From contig JAHBXR010000011.1 of assembly GCA_019636335.1 (NCBI GenBank), positions 62,001 to 126,000 on the forward strand: DNA of 64,000 bases, written 5' to 3'. This stretch comes from Pirellulales bacterium. Its GTDB lineage: Bacteria > Planctomycetota > Planctomycetia > Pirellulales > JAEUIK01. The notes under the pieces were generated by a model that was not told the origin of the DNA, did no database searches, and worked only from the letters and a program-made list of their open reading frames with translations. Shown here piece after piece: positions 9,436 to 17,967 of this stretch (positions are counted from its first letter, which is position 1; the number at the start of each line of letters is the position of its first letter). The translations under genes were made by a program, and so were the position numbers.

Positions 9436-10336
9436 CACGACCTTGTTGCCGATCATCGACGCGCCGCGCGAAGTGGCGGCCGAGCCTGCCTCGCGCCTGC
9501 CGCGCTGGCTCAAGCGCAACGTACCGCTGGGAAACGCGAATCACTACACGGCGCGATTGCTCGAGGAACTGCGGCTCGAGACGGTGTGCGACAACGCGCG
9601 CTGTCCCAACCGCATGGAGTGCTACTCGCAAAAGACTGCCACGTTCATGATTTTGGGGAACGTCTGCACGCGCCCGTGCGGCTTTTGCGCCGTCGACAAG
9701 GGACGCACGCAGGCGGTCGAGGCGGACGAGCCGGAACGTGTCGCCGAAGCGGCCCTGCGGCTCGGGCTCAAGCACGTCGTCATTACGTCGGTCACGCGCG
9801 ACGATCTCGCCGACGGCGGCGCCGAGCACTTCTACCAGTGCGTGCTCGCCGTGCGAGAAAAGACCGGCGCCGCGGTCGAGGTGCTCACGCCCGACTTCCT
9901 GCACAATCGGCCCGCGCTAGACCGAGTGATCGACGCCGCCCCCGAGGTGTTCAATCACAACACGGAGACCGTGCCGCGGCTCTACCGCACCGTGCGTGGA
10001 CGAAAATCGGATTATCGCTGGACGCTGAGGCTGCTGCGTCGCGTGAAGGAGCGCGATCCCGGCTTGAAGACGAAGAGCGGCCTCATGCTGGGGCTGGGCG
10101 AGACGCGCGACGAATTGTTCGACACGCTGGCCGATCTGCGCGACGCGGGCTGCGATCTGCTGACCTTGGGGCAGTATCTGCAGCCCTCGCCGCAGCATCT
10201 GCCGGTGGTGCGCTATGCAACGCCCGAGGAGTTCGACGAGCTGGGCGAGGCGGCCCGCCGCATGGGGTTTGCCCAGGTCGCCAGCGGACCCTTCGTGCGG
10301 TCGAGCTACCACGCCCGGGACATGGCCAAAGCATAG
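9425..10336 (+). CDS. lipA: Lipoyl synthase
   Basis: Radical SAM enzyme that inserts two sulfurs into protein-bound octanoyl groups to make lipoyl cofactors. It carries both expected Fe-S cluster motifs: the auxiliary cluster CDNARCPNRMEC and the radical SAM CTRPCGFC, and ends with the usual SSYHA segment (RSSYHARDMAKA), which includes the conserved Ser ligand. I use the GTG at 9425, which gives 303 residues (normal is about 300-320); it overlaps the end of the LipB-like gene by 11 bases, so the two are co-translated. Confidence 0.96.
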   Translation: MSDNTTLLPIIDAPREVAAEPASRLPRWLKRNVPLGNANHYTARLLEELRLETVCDNARCPNRMECYSQKTATFMILGNVCTRPCGFCAVDKGRTQAVEADEPERVAEAALRLGLKHVVITSVTRDDLADGGAEHFYQCVLAVREKTGAAVEVLTPDFLHNRPALDRVIDAAPEVFNHNTETVPRLYRTVRGRKSDYRWTLRLLRRVKERDPGLKTKSGLMLGLGETRDELFDTLADLRDAGCDLLTLGQYLQPSPQHLPVVRYATPEEFDELGEAARRMGFAQVASGPFVRSSYHARDMAKA

Positions 10337-10478
10337 AGGGCGATAAGTCGCCGCTGGTCCGTTAGTCGTCCGTGTCACTTTTCGGCTTGGCGATCCGCGG
10401 GCACGACTGTCTCGCGGCGATTCTTGCTTCCCGGTATGATGCGCAGGCTTACTTTCTTAGCGTCCGTCGAGGATTTCC

Positions 10479-11561
10479 ATGGCCGATACTGCCTCGCCGA
10501 AGGTTGTTGCCCCTGCTGAAAAACGAGCGACGGTTCCGCTGAGCGACGTCGTCGAGCGCGCCTCTCAGCCGTTGACGGTGGGCCAGCACATTCTCGACCA
10601 GCAGCGTCAGTTTCATCCGGACGCGACGGGCGAGTTCTCGTGGTTGCTGTCGGGGCTGACGCTGGCGACGAAGATGGTCTCGGCCGAAGTGAGGCGTTTC
10701 GGCCTGAATGCCGTGCTGCACGGTACGGGCCAGGTCAACGTGCAGGGCGAGGTGCAGCAGCAACTCGATGTCTTTGCCAACAATGCGCTGCTCCATTGCC
10801 TGGGCAACCGTGGCAACGTCGGCATCCTGGCCTCTGAAGAAAACGAATCGCCGGTCGTCGTGCTGCAGAACCCGCAGGCAGGCGAATACATCGTCGTGTT
10901 CGATCCGCTCGACGGTTCGAGCAACATCGATCTCAACGTCAGCGTCGGGACGATCTTCTCCATCCTGCGGCGCGACTTGAACGTCAACTCCGACCCCGCG
11001 GCCGACGTGCTGCAGCCGGGGTACCAGCAAGTGGCCGCCGGCTACGTGCTCTATGGTTCGTCGACGATGCTGGTCTACACGGCCGGGCACGGTGTGTACG
11101 GCTTCACGCTCGATCCGCTGATCGGCGCCTACGTGCTCAGCCATCCGAACATCCGCATGCCCGAGCGCGGCAACCTCTACTCGGTGAATGAGGCCAACGC
11201 CGACAGCTTTCCGGAATATGTGCGCCGCTTTCTGCACTGGCTCAAGTCGGGCGAGGACGGCACGGTTTATTCTTCGCGCTACATCGGTTCGCTGGTGGCC
11301 GACTTTCATCGCACGTTGCTCAAGGGGGGAATCTTCCTCTATCCCCCCACGGCCCATTATGCACAGGGCAAGTTGCGGCTGTTGTACGAGGCGAATCCCA
11401 TTGCCTTCCTGGCCGAACAGGCCGGCGGTATGGCCACCGACGGCCGGCAACGCATCATGGAGATCGTGCCCGAGACGTTGCACCAGCGGACGCCGCTCTT
11501 GGTTGGCAGCCGCTACGAGGTGGAACGCATCATGTCATTCGCCGAGAAGCGCGGCCGTTGA
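10479..11561 (+). CDS. fbp: Fructose-1,6-bisphosphatase, class I
   Basis: Hydrolyses fructose 1,6-bisphosphate to fructose 6-phosphate in gluconeogenesis. 360 residues. Class I motifs are present: the metal-binding EEN (ILASEENES), the FDPLDGSSNID signature, YGSSTMLVYT, and the C-terminal KLRLLYEANPIAFLAEQAGG active-site stretch. The start ATG is preceded by GAGGAT. It stands alone, with a convergent gene 55 bases downstream. Confidence 0.97.
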   Translation: MADTASPKVVAPAEKRATVPLSDVVERASQPLTVGQHILDQQRQFHPDATGEFSWLLSGLTLATKMVSAEVRRFGLNAVLHGTGQVNVQGEVQQQLDVFANNALLHCLGNRGNVGILASEENESPVVVLQNPQAGEYIVVFDPLDGSSNIDLNVSVGTIFSILRRDLNVNSDPAADVLQPGYQQVAAGYVLYGSSTMLVYTAGHGVYGFTLDPLIGAYVLSHPNIRMPERGNLYSVNEANADSFPEYVRRFLHWLKSGEDGTVYSSRYIGSLVADFHRTLLKGGIFLYPPTAHYAQGKLRLLYEANPIAFLAEQAGGMATDGRQRIMEIVPETLHQRTPLLVGSRYEVERIMSFAEKRGR

Positions 11562-11616
11562 AGGCCGGCGCATGGTGGTGCGGAGGGTACGATGGCGTCG
11601 ACGTCAAAGGGCCGTC

Positions 11617-12594
11617 CTACAACTGCTTCGCCACGCGCTGCATGGCGGTCGTGTCGACCTGCACCACGCCGTCGACGTTGACCTCGCGGCCGTGGACGAG
11701 CTTGAGCGGCAGCCCGCTTTCGAGCTCGATCAAATACTCCGCAACCGTGGCGATGGCGACCGTTTTGGGCAGCTTGGCCTCGTCGAAGGGTTTGCCCTGT
11801 TCTTTGGCACTGCGCTTGAAGAATTCGACCATCATACGGCGGGCTTCGGCCTCGTCGGCCTTTTGCTCGCTACGAATCGTGATCGTGCCTTTCGCGGCGT
11901 CGTCGGCCTTGACGGTCAGCACGATCGGGGCGGGCACGCGATCGCCGCCAAAGGGACTGACCAGTTCGCCCGCATATTCCGAGGTCCCCCCCGGCTGCAC
12001 GGTGCGTCCCGACAGCCCGAAGTAGATATACGCGTCGTCGGCCGTCAACTTATCGACCCCCGCCTCGGTCGAGATGCTTTCTTTGACCCGGCTTCCCAGG
12101 GCGCCGGCGACTTCGGGCTTGGCCCCCCCGCGCACCAGCTCGTTGATCAATTGCTCGACGCGGGTTTGCATGGCGGCCTGCACCTCGCGCCAGTTGCGTA
12201 CCCCCAGCACCATGCCCGCCGCCGAGAGCTCGAGCTCGAGTGGGCTGGTTTCTTCCAACTCGAGCATGCGTACGGCAAACAGGTCGGGGGGATTCGGCTC
12301 GAGGATGCGTCCGCCGGTCCGCGCCCAGCGCAAGATCATGTCGGTTTGCGAGATGCTCTGTACCTGGGCCGAAGCGATGGCCGCCGACTTCGTTTTCGAG
12401 GGGGCCTGGCCGGGCAGATTCTGGCTGCGCTCGTTGATGATCTGCAGGGTGATGCGTTCCCCCTCACGCAGCTTGACGCGGATATCGATGGGGTTCGCGT
12501 CTTGCGCCTGGACCGTGCCGGCACTCCCCACGAGACAGGCCACGACCAAGGCCCAGAGTTGCGCGCCGCGCCGCCTAGGAAGTGGATACCGCAT
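11617..12594 (-). CDS. Secreted protein of unknown function
   Basis: A 325-residue exported protein. The ATG at 12592-12594 gives a clear signal peptide (MRYPLPRRRGAQLWALVVACLVGSAGTVQAQ) with a basic start, hydrophobic core and likely AQA cleavage. The mature part is beta-rich with no motif I recognise; Pro-rich segments such as 'PNPPDLFAVRMLELEET' and a final VNVDGVVQVDTTAMQRV are visible. It converges on fbp. Planctomycete genomes hold many such periplasmic proteins of unknown role. Confidence 0.7.
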   Translation of the reverse strand: MRYPLPRRRGAQLWALVVACLVGSAGTVQAQDANPIDIRVKLREGERITLQIINERSQNLPGQAPSKTKSAAIASAQVQSISQTDMILRWARTGGRILEPNPPDLFAVRMLELEETSPLELELSAAGMVLGVRNWREVQAAMQTRVEQLINELVRGGAKPEVAGALGSRVKESISTEAGVDKLTADDAYIYFGLSGRTVQPGGTSEYAGELVSPFGGDRVPAPIVLTVKADDAAKGTITIRSEQKADEAEARRMMVEFFKRSAKEQGKPFDEAKLPKTVAIATVAEYLIELESGLPLKLVHGREVNVDGVVQVDTTAMQRVAKQL

Positions 12595-12793
12595 GGTTGC
12601 TTCGGCCCTTGCTGCTTGGATCGAGTCCCGCGTAGACGCCCCAGCCACGGACGACCGTGTCGAGCGCACCGAGCCAGTGTATGCCGGCTGCCAGGCGCGG
12701 GCAAATTCGGCCGGCTCTTTTTTTGCTGGGCTGCCGCTGTCGCTTACAATGGCGATTCGTTTCTTTTCGATCCTCGCGCATCAGGGTCCAACC

Positions 12794-13465
12794 ATGGGGC
12801 TCTTTCTGGCCGTTTCCGCGTTCCGGCATCAACCGGTCCAGGTTCTTTCCGAGGCGGCGGCTTTCTATGCCGCCTCGCATGGTGTCGAATGCCAGCCGGT
12901 CGATCGACATGAGTCGCATGGCGAGTTCGAATCGCGGAACGACGCCTTTCTCTTTTCACCGGTCGATGACTGGACCGTGGCCCTCTGGCCGGGCTACTTC
13001 AACATTCACGATGTCGAGCTCTGCCGCCATCTGAGCCGCAAGTTGAAGACGGTCGCTTCGACGGTACACGTCTACGATGGCGACTACTGGGCCCATGTGC
13101 TGTTGGACAACGGCCACGTCGTCGATCGGTTCGCCAGCGTGCCCGACTATTTCGCCGAAGGCGAAGTCGACAAGACGAACATGCGCGCGCAGTGGGCAGG
13201 TCATGCCGAGGCCATCGCCGCCGCGTTGTCCAAGCCGGCCGAAACGATCGCGCCGTATCTCGTGCATCAATCGCCCGAGATCGAAAGCCGCCCGATGCGC
13301 GCTTTCGAGGACGACCGCTTCGAGCTGGCCGACCTGTGGGTCTTCACCGACTTCTGGCGCCGCCTGGGCATCCAGTATCCCGACGACGTCACGAGCTTCG
13401 CCGCCCGGCTCCGTTTTGGCGATGACTACCGAGAGAAGCTGCCGGTGAGCGAAGAAGAGTTATAG
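12794..13465 (+). CDS. Conserved-looking cytoplasmic protein, unknown function
   Basis: A 223-residue protein with no signal or membrane segment, starting MGLFLAVSAFRHQ. The central stretch 'VHVYDGDYWAHVLLDNGHVVDRF' followed by 'SVPDYF' resembles, from memory, a family of uncharacterised bacterial proteins in which a D-x-W...NG...DxF...PDYW pattern recurs, some of them near toxin genes. That resemblance is an inference. It has normal high-GC codon use, unlike the gene just downstream. The frame is open far upstream, but the earlier part is antisense to the secreted protein gene and is not real. Confidence 0.65.
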   Translation: MGLFLAVSAFRHQPVQVLSEAAAFYAASHGVECQPVDRHESHGEFESRNDAFLFSPVDDWTVALWPGYFNIHDVELCRHLSRKLKTVASTVHVYDGDYWAHVLLDNGHVVDRFASVPDYFAEGEVDKTNMRAQWAGHAEAIAAALSKPAETIAPYLVHQSPEIESRPMRAFEDDRFELADLWVFTDFWRRLGIQYPDDVTSFAARLRFGDDYREKLPVSEEEL

Positions 13466-13489
13466 GGGCTGTTGGTATGGGGGCAGATC

Positions 13490-14062
13490 ATGGCATCCAC
13501 GTCCTATCAGCGTTGGCGCACGGATGCGTCAGCCGCGCTCGACGAAATCACTGCTGCACACGTTGCGGTTGGCGGCACAGATCGTGGGCGACGCTATGCG
13601 ACCCAACAACTCAACTATTCGTACGCGATACTGCTTGCTTCGCAGTTTCAAGGCTTTTGTCGAGATCTTCATACGGAGTGCATCGATCACCTTGTAGCCC
13701 TGATCCCCTCGCGACTGCAGGTAATCGTTCGGGATGAATTCGGCAGGTCTCGGCAACTCGACCGCGGAAACGCTCAGCCTGGTAGCATTGGGTCGGACTT
13801 TGGGCGATTAGGAATCGATCTTTGGCAAGAAGTGGACTATCTGGATCAAAGAAATGTCCGCCGCCGTAATCACTTACTGGCGTTAAACGACTGGCGAAAT
13901 GCTATCGTCCACCAAGATTTCAGGGCTATAATTGCAACCGGTGGTCTGCGTCTAGGAACAGTTCAACAATGGCGCTCGTCGTGCAACGGTTTAGCGAAGG
14001 CCTTGGACGGGGTAATGCGCCAGCACTTAACGCATCTGGCAGGGATGCCGCCTTGGTTGTGA
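13490..14062 (+). CDS. HEPN-like domain protein
   Basis: A 190-residue cytoplasmic protein from an AT-richer patch. An upstream TTG in frame exists, but the ATG at 13490 is preceded by GGGGG and gives a better start. The diagnostic feature is 'RRRNHLLALNDWRNAIVH', ending in an R-x4-H motif (RNAIVH), which is the catalytic signature of HEPN domains, many of which are RNases of toxin-antitoxin, abortive infection or related systems. The rest is all-helical by inspection, as expected. Family assignment below HEPN level cannot be made. It is followed 112 bases later by another orphan of similar composition. Confidence 0.6.
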   Translation: MASTSYQRWRTDASAALDEITAAHVAVGGTDRGRRYATQQLNYSYAILLASQFQGFCRDLHTECIDHLVALIPSRLQVIVRDEFGRSRQLDRGNAQPGSIGSDFGRLGIDLWQEVDYLDQRNVRRRNHLLALNDWRNAIVHQDFRAIIATGGLRLGTVQQWRSSCNGLAKALDGVMRQHLTHLAGMPPWL

Positions 14063-14174
14063 GCTTAATTGATGACTGCACGGCAAGTGAGCCCTGAAGT
14101 ATTGATCACTGGCACGCCGGCCGGGCTCCCGTTGGTGACCCGGGGTTCATTGGCAGCGCGGGGGTGAATAAGAG

Positions 14175-14693
14175 ATGCATAGCACCCCAAGTATTTCCTC
14201 AAGCCTGAATGTCGGTGACTGGGTTTCATTCGACTACGGATCGCAACGTATCTGGGCGCAGATCATTGAGGATCGAGGCGGACTTGGCGTCAGGGGGCGA
14301 CGGTTGTTGCGACTACGATTCAGGCGTGGTTCCGAAGAAGTAGCTTTCGAGATGCCAGAAGATGAATTGGTTCGAGAAAACCTGTCACGTAGTTCTGTCA
14401 TCGATTTTTTGAAGCACGGGGGACTCGTCGAAATCCTTCACAGCAATCTGACCGGTGGAAGCGAACCACGAGTTTGGCTTACTTTGTCTCCTCAAGGAAA
14501 GATTGGTTTCACGTTCGAAAAAGATCGTGGAATCGTTGGTGGCGAAGTAGTTCCATTCAATGCCCTTACGCGGGATCATAGGAAAGTATTTCTACCAGAT
14601 CGCGAGGGCGTCATCGGATTCGTCAAGTCATTTGGACTAACGCAGTCGGAAGCTGAAGACGTTGTTAGGAGTGTTGGCACGGAAGCGAACTAA
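14175..14693 (+). CDS. Orphan protein with SH3-like N-terminus
   Basis: A 172-residue cytoplasmic protein of unknown function. The N-terminal 'LNVGDWVSFDYGSQRIWAQI' has the turn-rich pattern of a small SH3-like barrel, as in tudor- or translation-factor-like folds; the rest has alternating charged strands and helices. Composition is AT-richer than the chromosome average, like the HEPN-like gene before it, and the two may have arrived together. No partner domain, transposase or att site is visible to prove transfer. Confidence 0.6.
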   Translation: MHSTPSISSSLNVGDWVSFDYGSQRIWAQIIEDRGGLGVRGRRLLRLRFRRGSEEVAFEMPEDELVRENLSRSSVIDFLKHGGLVEILHSNLTGGSEPRVWLTLSPQGKIGFTFEKDRGIVGGEVVPFNALTRDHRKVFLPDREGVIGFVKSFGLTQSEAEDVVRSVGTEAN

Positions 14694-14860
14694 ACTGGCA
14701 AAGTCTTCTTTGCAAATTCCAAAACTCTCCCAGCCTGTCGCGACTTGCGAAAGTGGGATGATTGGGCTTGTCGGGCATTTCTGGCGAGGGTATGGATACT
14801 CTCTCTGACCTCGTGCGTCAGTAGCTTGTACGCCCCTTGCGGGACGGAGCCCGCCTGCCG

Positions 14861-16540
14861 ATGACCAGCCACGCCTGGGCCGAATCTGCGATACGCTGGG
14901 AAGTCGATCCCGGTTGGGACGACGTCGTGGCCGAGTTGCGCGACAATCCGCCGAAGGATTGGGGCGAATTGCCCGGCGCGGCGGTCGTCAAGTCGGGGCC
15001 GCATCGCGTCGTGTATCGGCTCGATCGGCCCCAGGGCTCGCTCTTCGTCAAGCACTATCGCAGTGCCGATTGGCGCGCACGGGTGCGGTCTCTGTTTCGG
15101 CCGAGTGCCGCGCGGCGCGAATGGCACAAGTCGGTCGAGATGCTCCGCCGCGGCGTGCCGACCATTCGCGCGGTGGCCTGGGGAGAGTCCAAACAGTCGG
15201 GCCTTGCCACCGACAACTTCTTCGCCAGCGAGGCGATCGCCAATGCCGTGGCGCTCGACGCCTGGCTGCGCGACATTTGTCCTCGTCTGGACCCGGCCAC
15301 GCGCGCACGGCAGCGACGCCAGATCGTCGATCGACTGGCCGACCTGACGGCGCGCGCCCATCGCGCCGGCGTCTGGCACGATGATTTTCACGCGGGCAAC
15401 ATCCTGCTCGCCGATGAGGGCCTTTATCTCATCGACGTGCCGGGCGTGGAGCTTGCGCGCGGGCCCCTCAACTGGCGTCGCACGCGTGCCAGCCTGGCGA
15501 TGCTCTGCTCCGGCTTGTTGGGGGACGCGACTCCTGGCGAACGCTGGCGTTTCTGGCGACGCTACCTGGCGGCCCGTCCCGAGTTGGCGTGCCGAGATGT
15601 TCGCGCAGCGGGCGAAGAGGTCCTGCGCGCGGCGCACTCCCATGCGCGCCGCATCTTCCGCGGGCGAGACCAACGGGCCTGGGAGGCGAACCGCGATTAT
15701 TATCATGCCCGGCTGACCTCGGGCCGCGCTTACGCGGTGCGCGACCTAAGGCCCGAGGAACTGCGCCGCGTCTTCGACGATCCCGCGCAGTTTCTCGGCG
15801 GCCAGGTCACGCGGCCGATCAAGCTGAGCCATACCAGCGTCGTCGTCGAGGCGAACGTCGAACTGGCAAACCGCGCCGCGCACGTGGCGCTCAAACGATG
15901 CCGGCCGAAAGCGTGGTGGAAGAATCTGCTCGCGCTGGTGCGGGGCACGCGCGCGCGAGTGAACTGGTATCGTGGGCAGGCGCTCGTCTCGCGGTTGATT
16001 CCGACGGCCCGTCCGCTGGCGATGATCGAAACCGGGGGCATCGCTTCGACTCGCACTGGCTACACGCTGACTGAGTGGATCGCCGGCGCCACGAATCTGC
16101 ACCTCTACGGCTGGGACCTCGCCGTGCGACCCGCGCACGAACGCCGGCGACGTACGAGACAACTTGCCCAGCGGCTGGGCCTGCTAGTGGGGCGCCTGCA
16201 CTTGTGGCGGATCTCGCACCGCGATCTAAAAGGGTGCAACCTGCTGGCCGCCGAGCGCGACGATCGCATCGACTGTTACCTGATTGATCTCGACGGCATG
16301 CGTATTCGGCGCTGGCTCACGCGGGCCACGCGCATGCGCGATCTCGCGCGGCTGGCGGCCAGTTGCCAGGCCCATCCCTGGCTGACAAGGCAGGACCGCC
16401 TGCGCTTTTTGCGCGCCTATTTCCGCGTGCAGGAGGACCCGGCCGAGCGCCGCGAGTGGAAACGCTGGTGGCGCGAGATCGAGGCCTGCTCGGCGGGCAT
16501 CGCGCAACGGCTGACCCGGCGCGGCGAGCCGGTCGTGTAG
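14861..16540 (+). CDS. Protein with two tandem WaaP/Kdo-kinase-like domains
   Basis: A 559-residue protein in which the kinase fold occurs twice. Domain 1 (about 45-245) has the ATP Lys64 in LFVKHYR, catalytic-loop HDDFHAGNIL (173-182) and metal Asp192 in LIDVPG. Domain 2 (about 320-545) has Lys345 in VALKR, catalytic-loop HRDLKGCNLL (453-462) and DLDG (476-479). The loops are of the WaaP/KdkA/RIO-related type, which phosphorylate sugars of the LPS inner core or related substrates. No transmembrane segment. Start is the ATG at 14861; an in-frame TTG lies 24 bases upstream. Both catalytic cores look intact. The substrate is unknown. Confidence 0.85.
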   Translation: MTSHAWAESAIRWEVDPGWDDVVAELRDNPPKDWGELPGAAVVKSGPHRVVYRLDRPQGSLFVKHYRSADWRARVRSLFRPSAARREWHKSVEMLRRGVPTIRAVAWGESKQSGLATDNFFASEAIANAVALDAWLRDICPRLDPATRARQRRQIVDRLADLTARAHRAGVWHDDFHAGNILLADEGLYLIDVPGVELARGPLNWRRTRASLAMLCSGLLGDATPGERWRFWRRYLAARPELACRDVRAAGEEVLRAAHSHARRIFRGRDQRAWEANRDYYHARLTSGRAYAVRDLRPEELRRVFDDPAQFLGGQVTRPIKLSHTSVVVEANVELANRAAHVALKRCRPKAWWKNLLALVRGTRARVNWYRGQALVSRLIPTARPLAMIETGGIASTRTGYTLTEWIAGATNLHLYGWDLAVRPAHERRRRTRQLAQRLGLLVGRLHLWRISHRDLKGCNLLAAERDDRIDCYLIDLDGMRIRRWLTRATRMRDLARLAASCQAHPWLTRQDRLRFLRAYFRVQEDPAERREWKRWWREIEACSAGIAQRLTRRGEPVV

Positions 16541-16558
16541 CGCGACGATCGGAGACGC

Positions 16559-17485
16559 TCAGGTCCCCGCGGAGACCGGCACGTTGTCTTGCACCGGATC
16601 GATGTGCGTCCCGTCGTGACGGAAGACGCGGTTCCGGCCCGATTCCTTGGCGTGGTAGAGCGCCTCGTCGGCACGGTTGAGCAGGCTTTGCACGTCGTCG
16701 CCGTCGTGGGCCGAGGCAACTCCGCCGCTCACGGTGACCTTGGTATCGGCGATCAGATTGCGTTCCACGGTCATGCGCAATCGTTCGCAGAAGGTCGCCG
16801 CATTTTCGAGTTCGGTCTGCGGCATGATGATGACGAATTCTTCCCCGCCGTACCGGGCCACGACGTCCGTCTCGCGAACGCTGTCGCTCAGCATGGCGGC
16901 GAACGTCCGCAGCACGCGGTCGCCGGTGAGATGACCCTGCTCGTCGTTGATGTGCTTGAAGTGGTCGATGTCGAAAATCACGACCGAGAACGACTGGTCG
17001 TAACGGGTCTTCATGGCGAACATGCCGGCCAGCACTTCGTCGAGCGCGCGGCGATTGCGGACACCGGTCAACGGATCGGTGCGCACTTCGGTGAAGGCCA
17101 TCAAGTGCGTCATCTGCTGGCGCAGTTGGTCGTAGGCCTGGGCGAATTCATGGGCCAGACGCAAGGTCGGCTTGAGAAACTCGTCCGCTTCGTCGCACAA
17201 CTTCTTCCAGGTTTCGGCTTCTTCGTGCGCCGTGAGATCGTTCACGCGTTCCTTGAAGCGGGCCACGCTCGCGTGGTGCTTCGCTAGATGCTTGCGTACC
17301 GCGGCGCCAATGCGTTCCAGTTCGCGCGCCACCGATTGGGCACGCTCGATCTCGCGCTGCGCCTTGAGCGCGATCGATTCATCAGGCCGTTTGCGCCGCC
17401 GGCCGACCATGTAACCGATCGTCGCCACCGCGGCCAGGGCCACGGTAAAGTTCAATTGGGGTAGCCAACCAAACAATTCGTTCAT
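16559..17485 (-). CDS. Diguanylate cyclase (GGDEF domain)
   Basis: Makes cyclic di-GMP from two GTP. 308 residues from the ATG at 17483-17485, which follows a GGTGAG ribosome site. One N-terminal transmembrane helix (about 12-28) is followed by a coiled-coil-like basic linker (35-90), a helical segment and a GGDEF domain from about 135. The active-site loop is YGGEEF (212-217), and an inhibitory I-site RETD lies at 204-207, so product feedback is likely. It is downstream of a 44-residue membrane peptide gene on the same strand. Confidence 0.94.
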   Translation of the reverse strand: MNELFGWLPQLNFTVALAAVATIGYMVGRRRKRPDESIALKAQREIERAQSVARELERIGAAVRKHLAKHHASVARFKERVNDLTAHEEAETWKKLCDEADEFLKPTLRLAHEFAQAYDQLRQQMTHLMAFTEVRTDPLTGVRNRRALDEVLAGMFAMKTRYDQSFSVVIFDIDHFKHINDEQGHLTGDRVLRTFAAMLSDSVRETDVVARYGGEEFVIIMPQTELENAATFCERLRMTVERNLIADTKVTVSGGVASAHDGDDVQSLLNRADEALYHAKESGRNRVFRHDGTHIDPVQDNVPVSAGT

Positions 17486-17528
17486 CGTCTCACCGGTGAA
17501 GCTGATCGAAGTTGGAGCAGGAACGAGC

Positions 17529-17663
17529 CTAGTAGTTCGAACGCGAGCCAAAGCCGCGCAGGCAGAGCGCTCCCAGTACGAGGATGCCGATCATCACGAA
17601 CATCCAATCTTGCTTGTCGAAGTGTTCGACCGAGCGGACGACATGGTGATAGAGCTTTTCCAC
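17529..17663 (-). CDS. 44-residue single-pass membrane peptide
   Basis: A small gene reading from GTG at 17661-17663 to TAG at 17529-17531. The ribosome site GAGGTG lies 6 bases before the GTG. The peptide is an amphipathic, His-containing head (VEKLYHHVVRSVEHF), then DKQDW, a hydrophobic helix MFVMIGILVLGALCL and a short tail RGFGSRSNY. This is a plausible small membrane protein. It lies 43 bases upstream of the diguanylate cyclase start and probably shares its transcript. Function unknown; it would be missed by length-limited gene callers. Confidence 0.6.
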   Translation of the reverse strand: MEKLYHHVVRSVEHFDKQDWMFVMIGILVLGALCLRGFGSRSNY

Positions 17664-17885
17664 GCCAGGCACCTCGAGGGGGCGATGACCCTACAATCCA
17701 CGGGCTATCAAAGCCTAGTTCACAAATCCGTTCTTGCAGGCCCGGAGTGAAGCGTAAGTCTCCGCTGGCAGCCTGGGGGAAAATCCCCTCGTGGAGCCGG
17801 CGTTTCGCCGTTCGGGGGAGCCGGGAGCCGTCCGGATCTGTCCGTGAGGTGCGGTTGTAGGGATTCTCCAGCCCCGTAACACGCA

Positions 17886-17928
17886 CAAAAAAAAATGGCC
17901 CAGCGACGAATCGTCGTCGCTGGGCCAT
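17886..17928 (-). terminator. Intrinsic terminator of the FadR-type regulator gene
   Basis: Reading on the minus strand, a strong stem ATGGCCCAGCGACGA/TCGTCGCTGGGCCAT is followed by a run of T (A8-9 on the plus strand at 17886-17893). It sits 40 bases past the regulator's stop codon and also separates it from the cyclase gene. Confidence 0.9.
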
Positions 17929-17967
17929 CGTGGGGCTTATTGAATCGTGCGTGCGAGGGACGGCGGG

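Noticed and set aside
17482-17928. A 148-codon minus-strand frame covering the terminator and small membrane peptide region
   Set aside because: It runs through the terminator hairpin and overlaps the small peptide gene in another phase; composition is that of a shadow frame.
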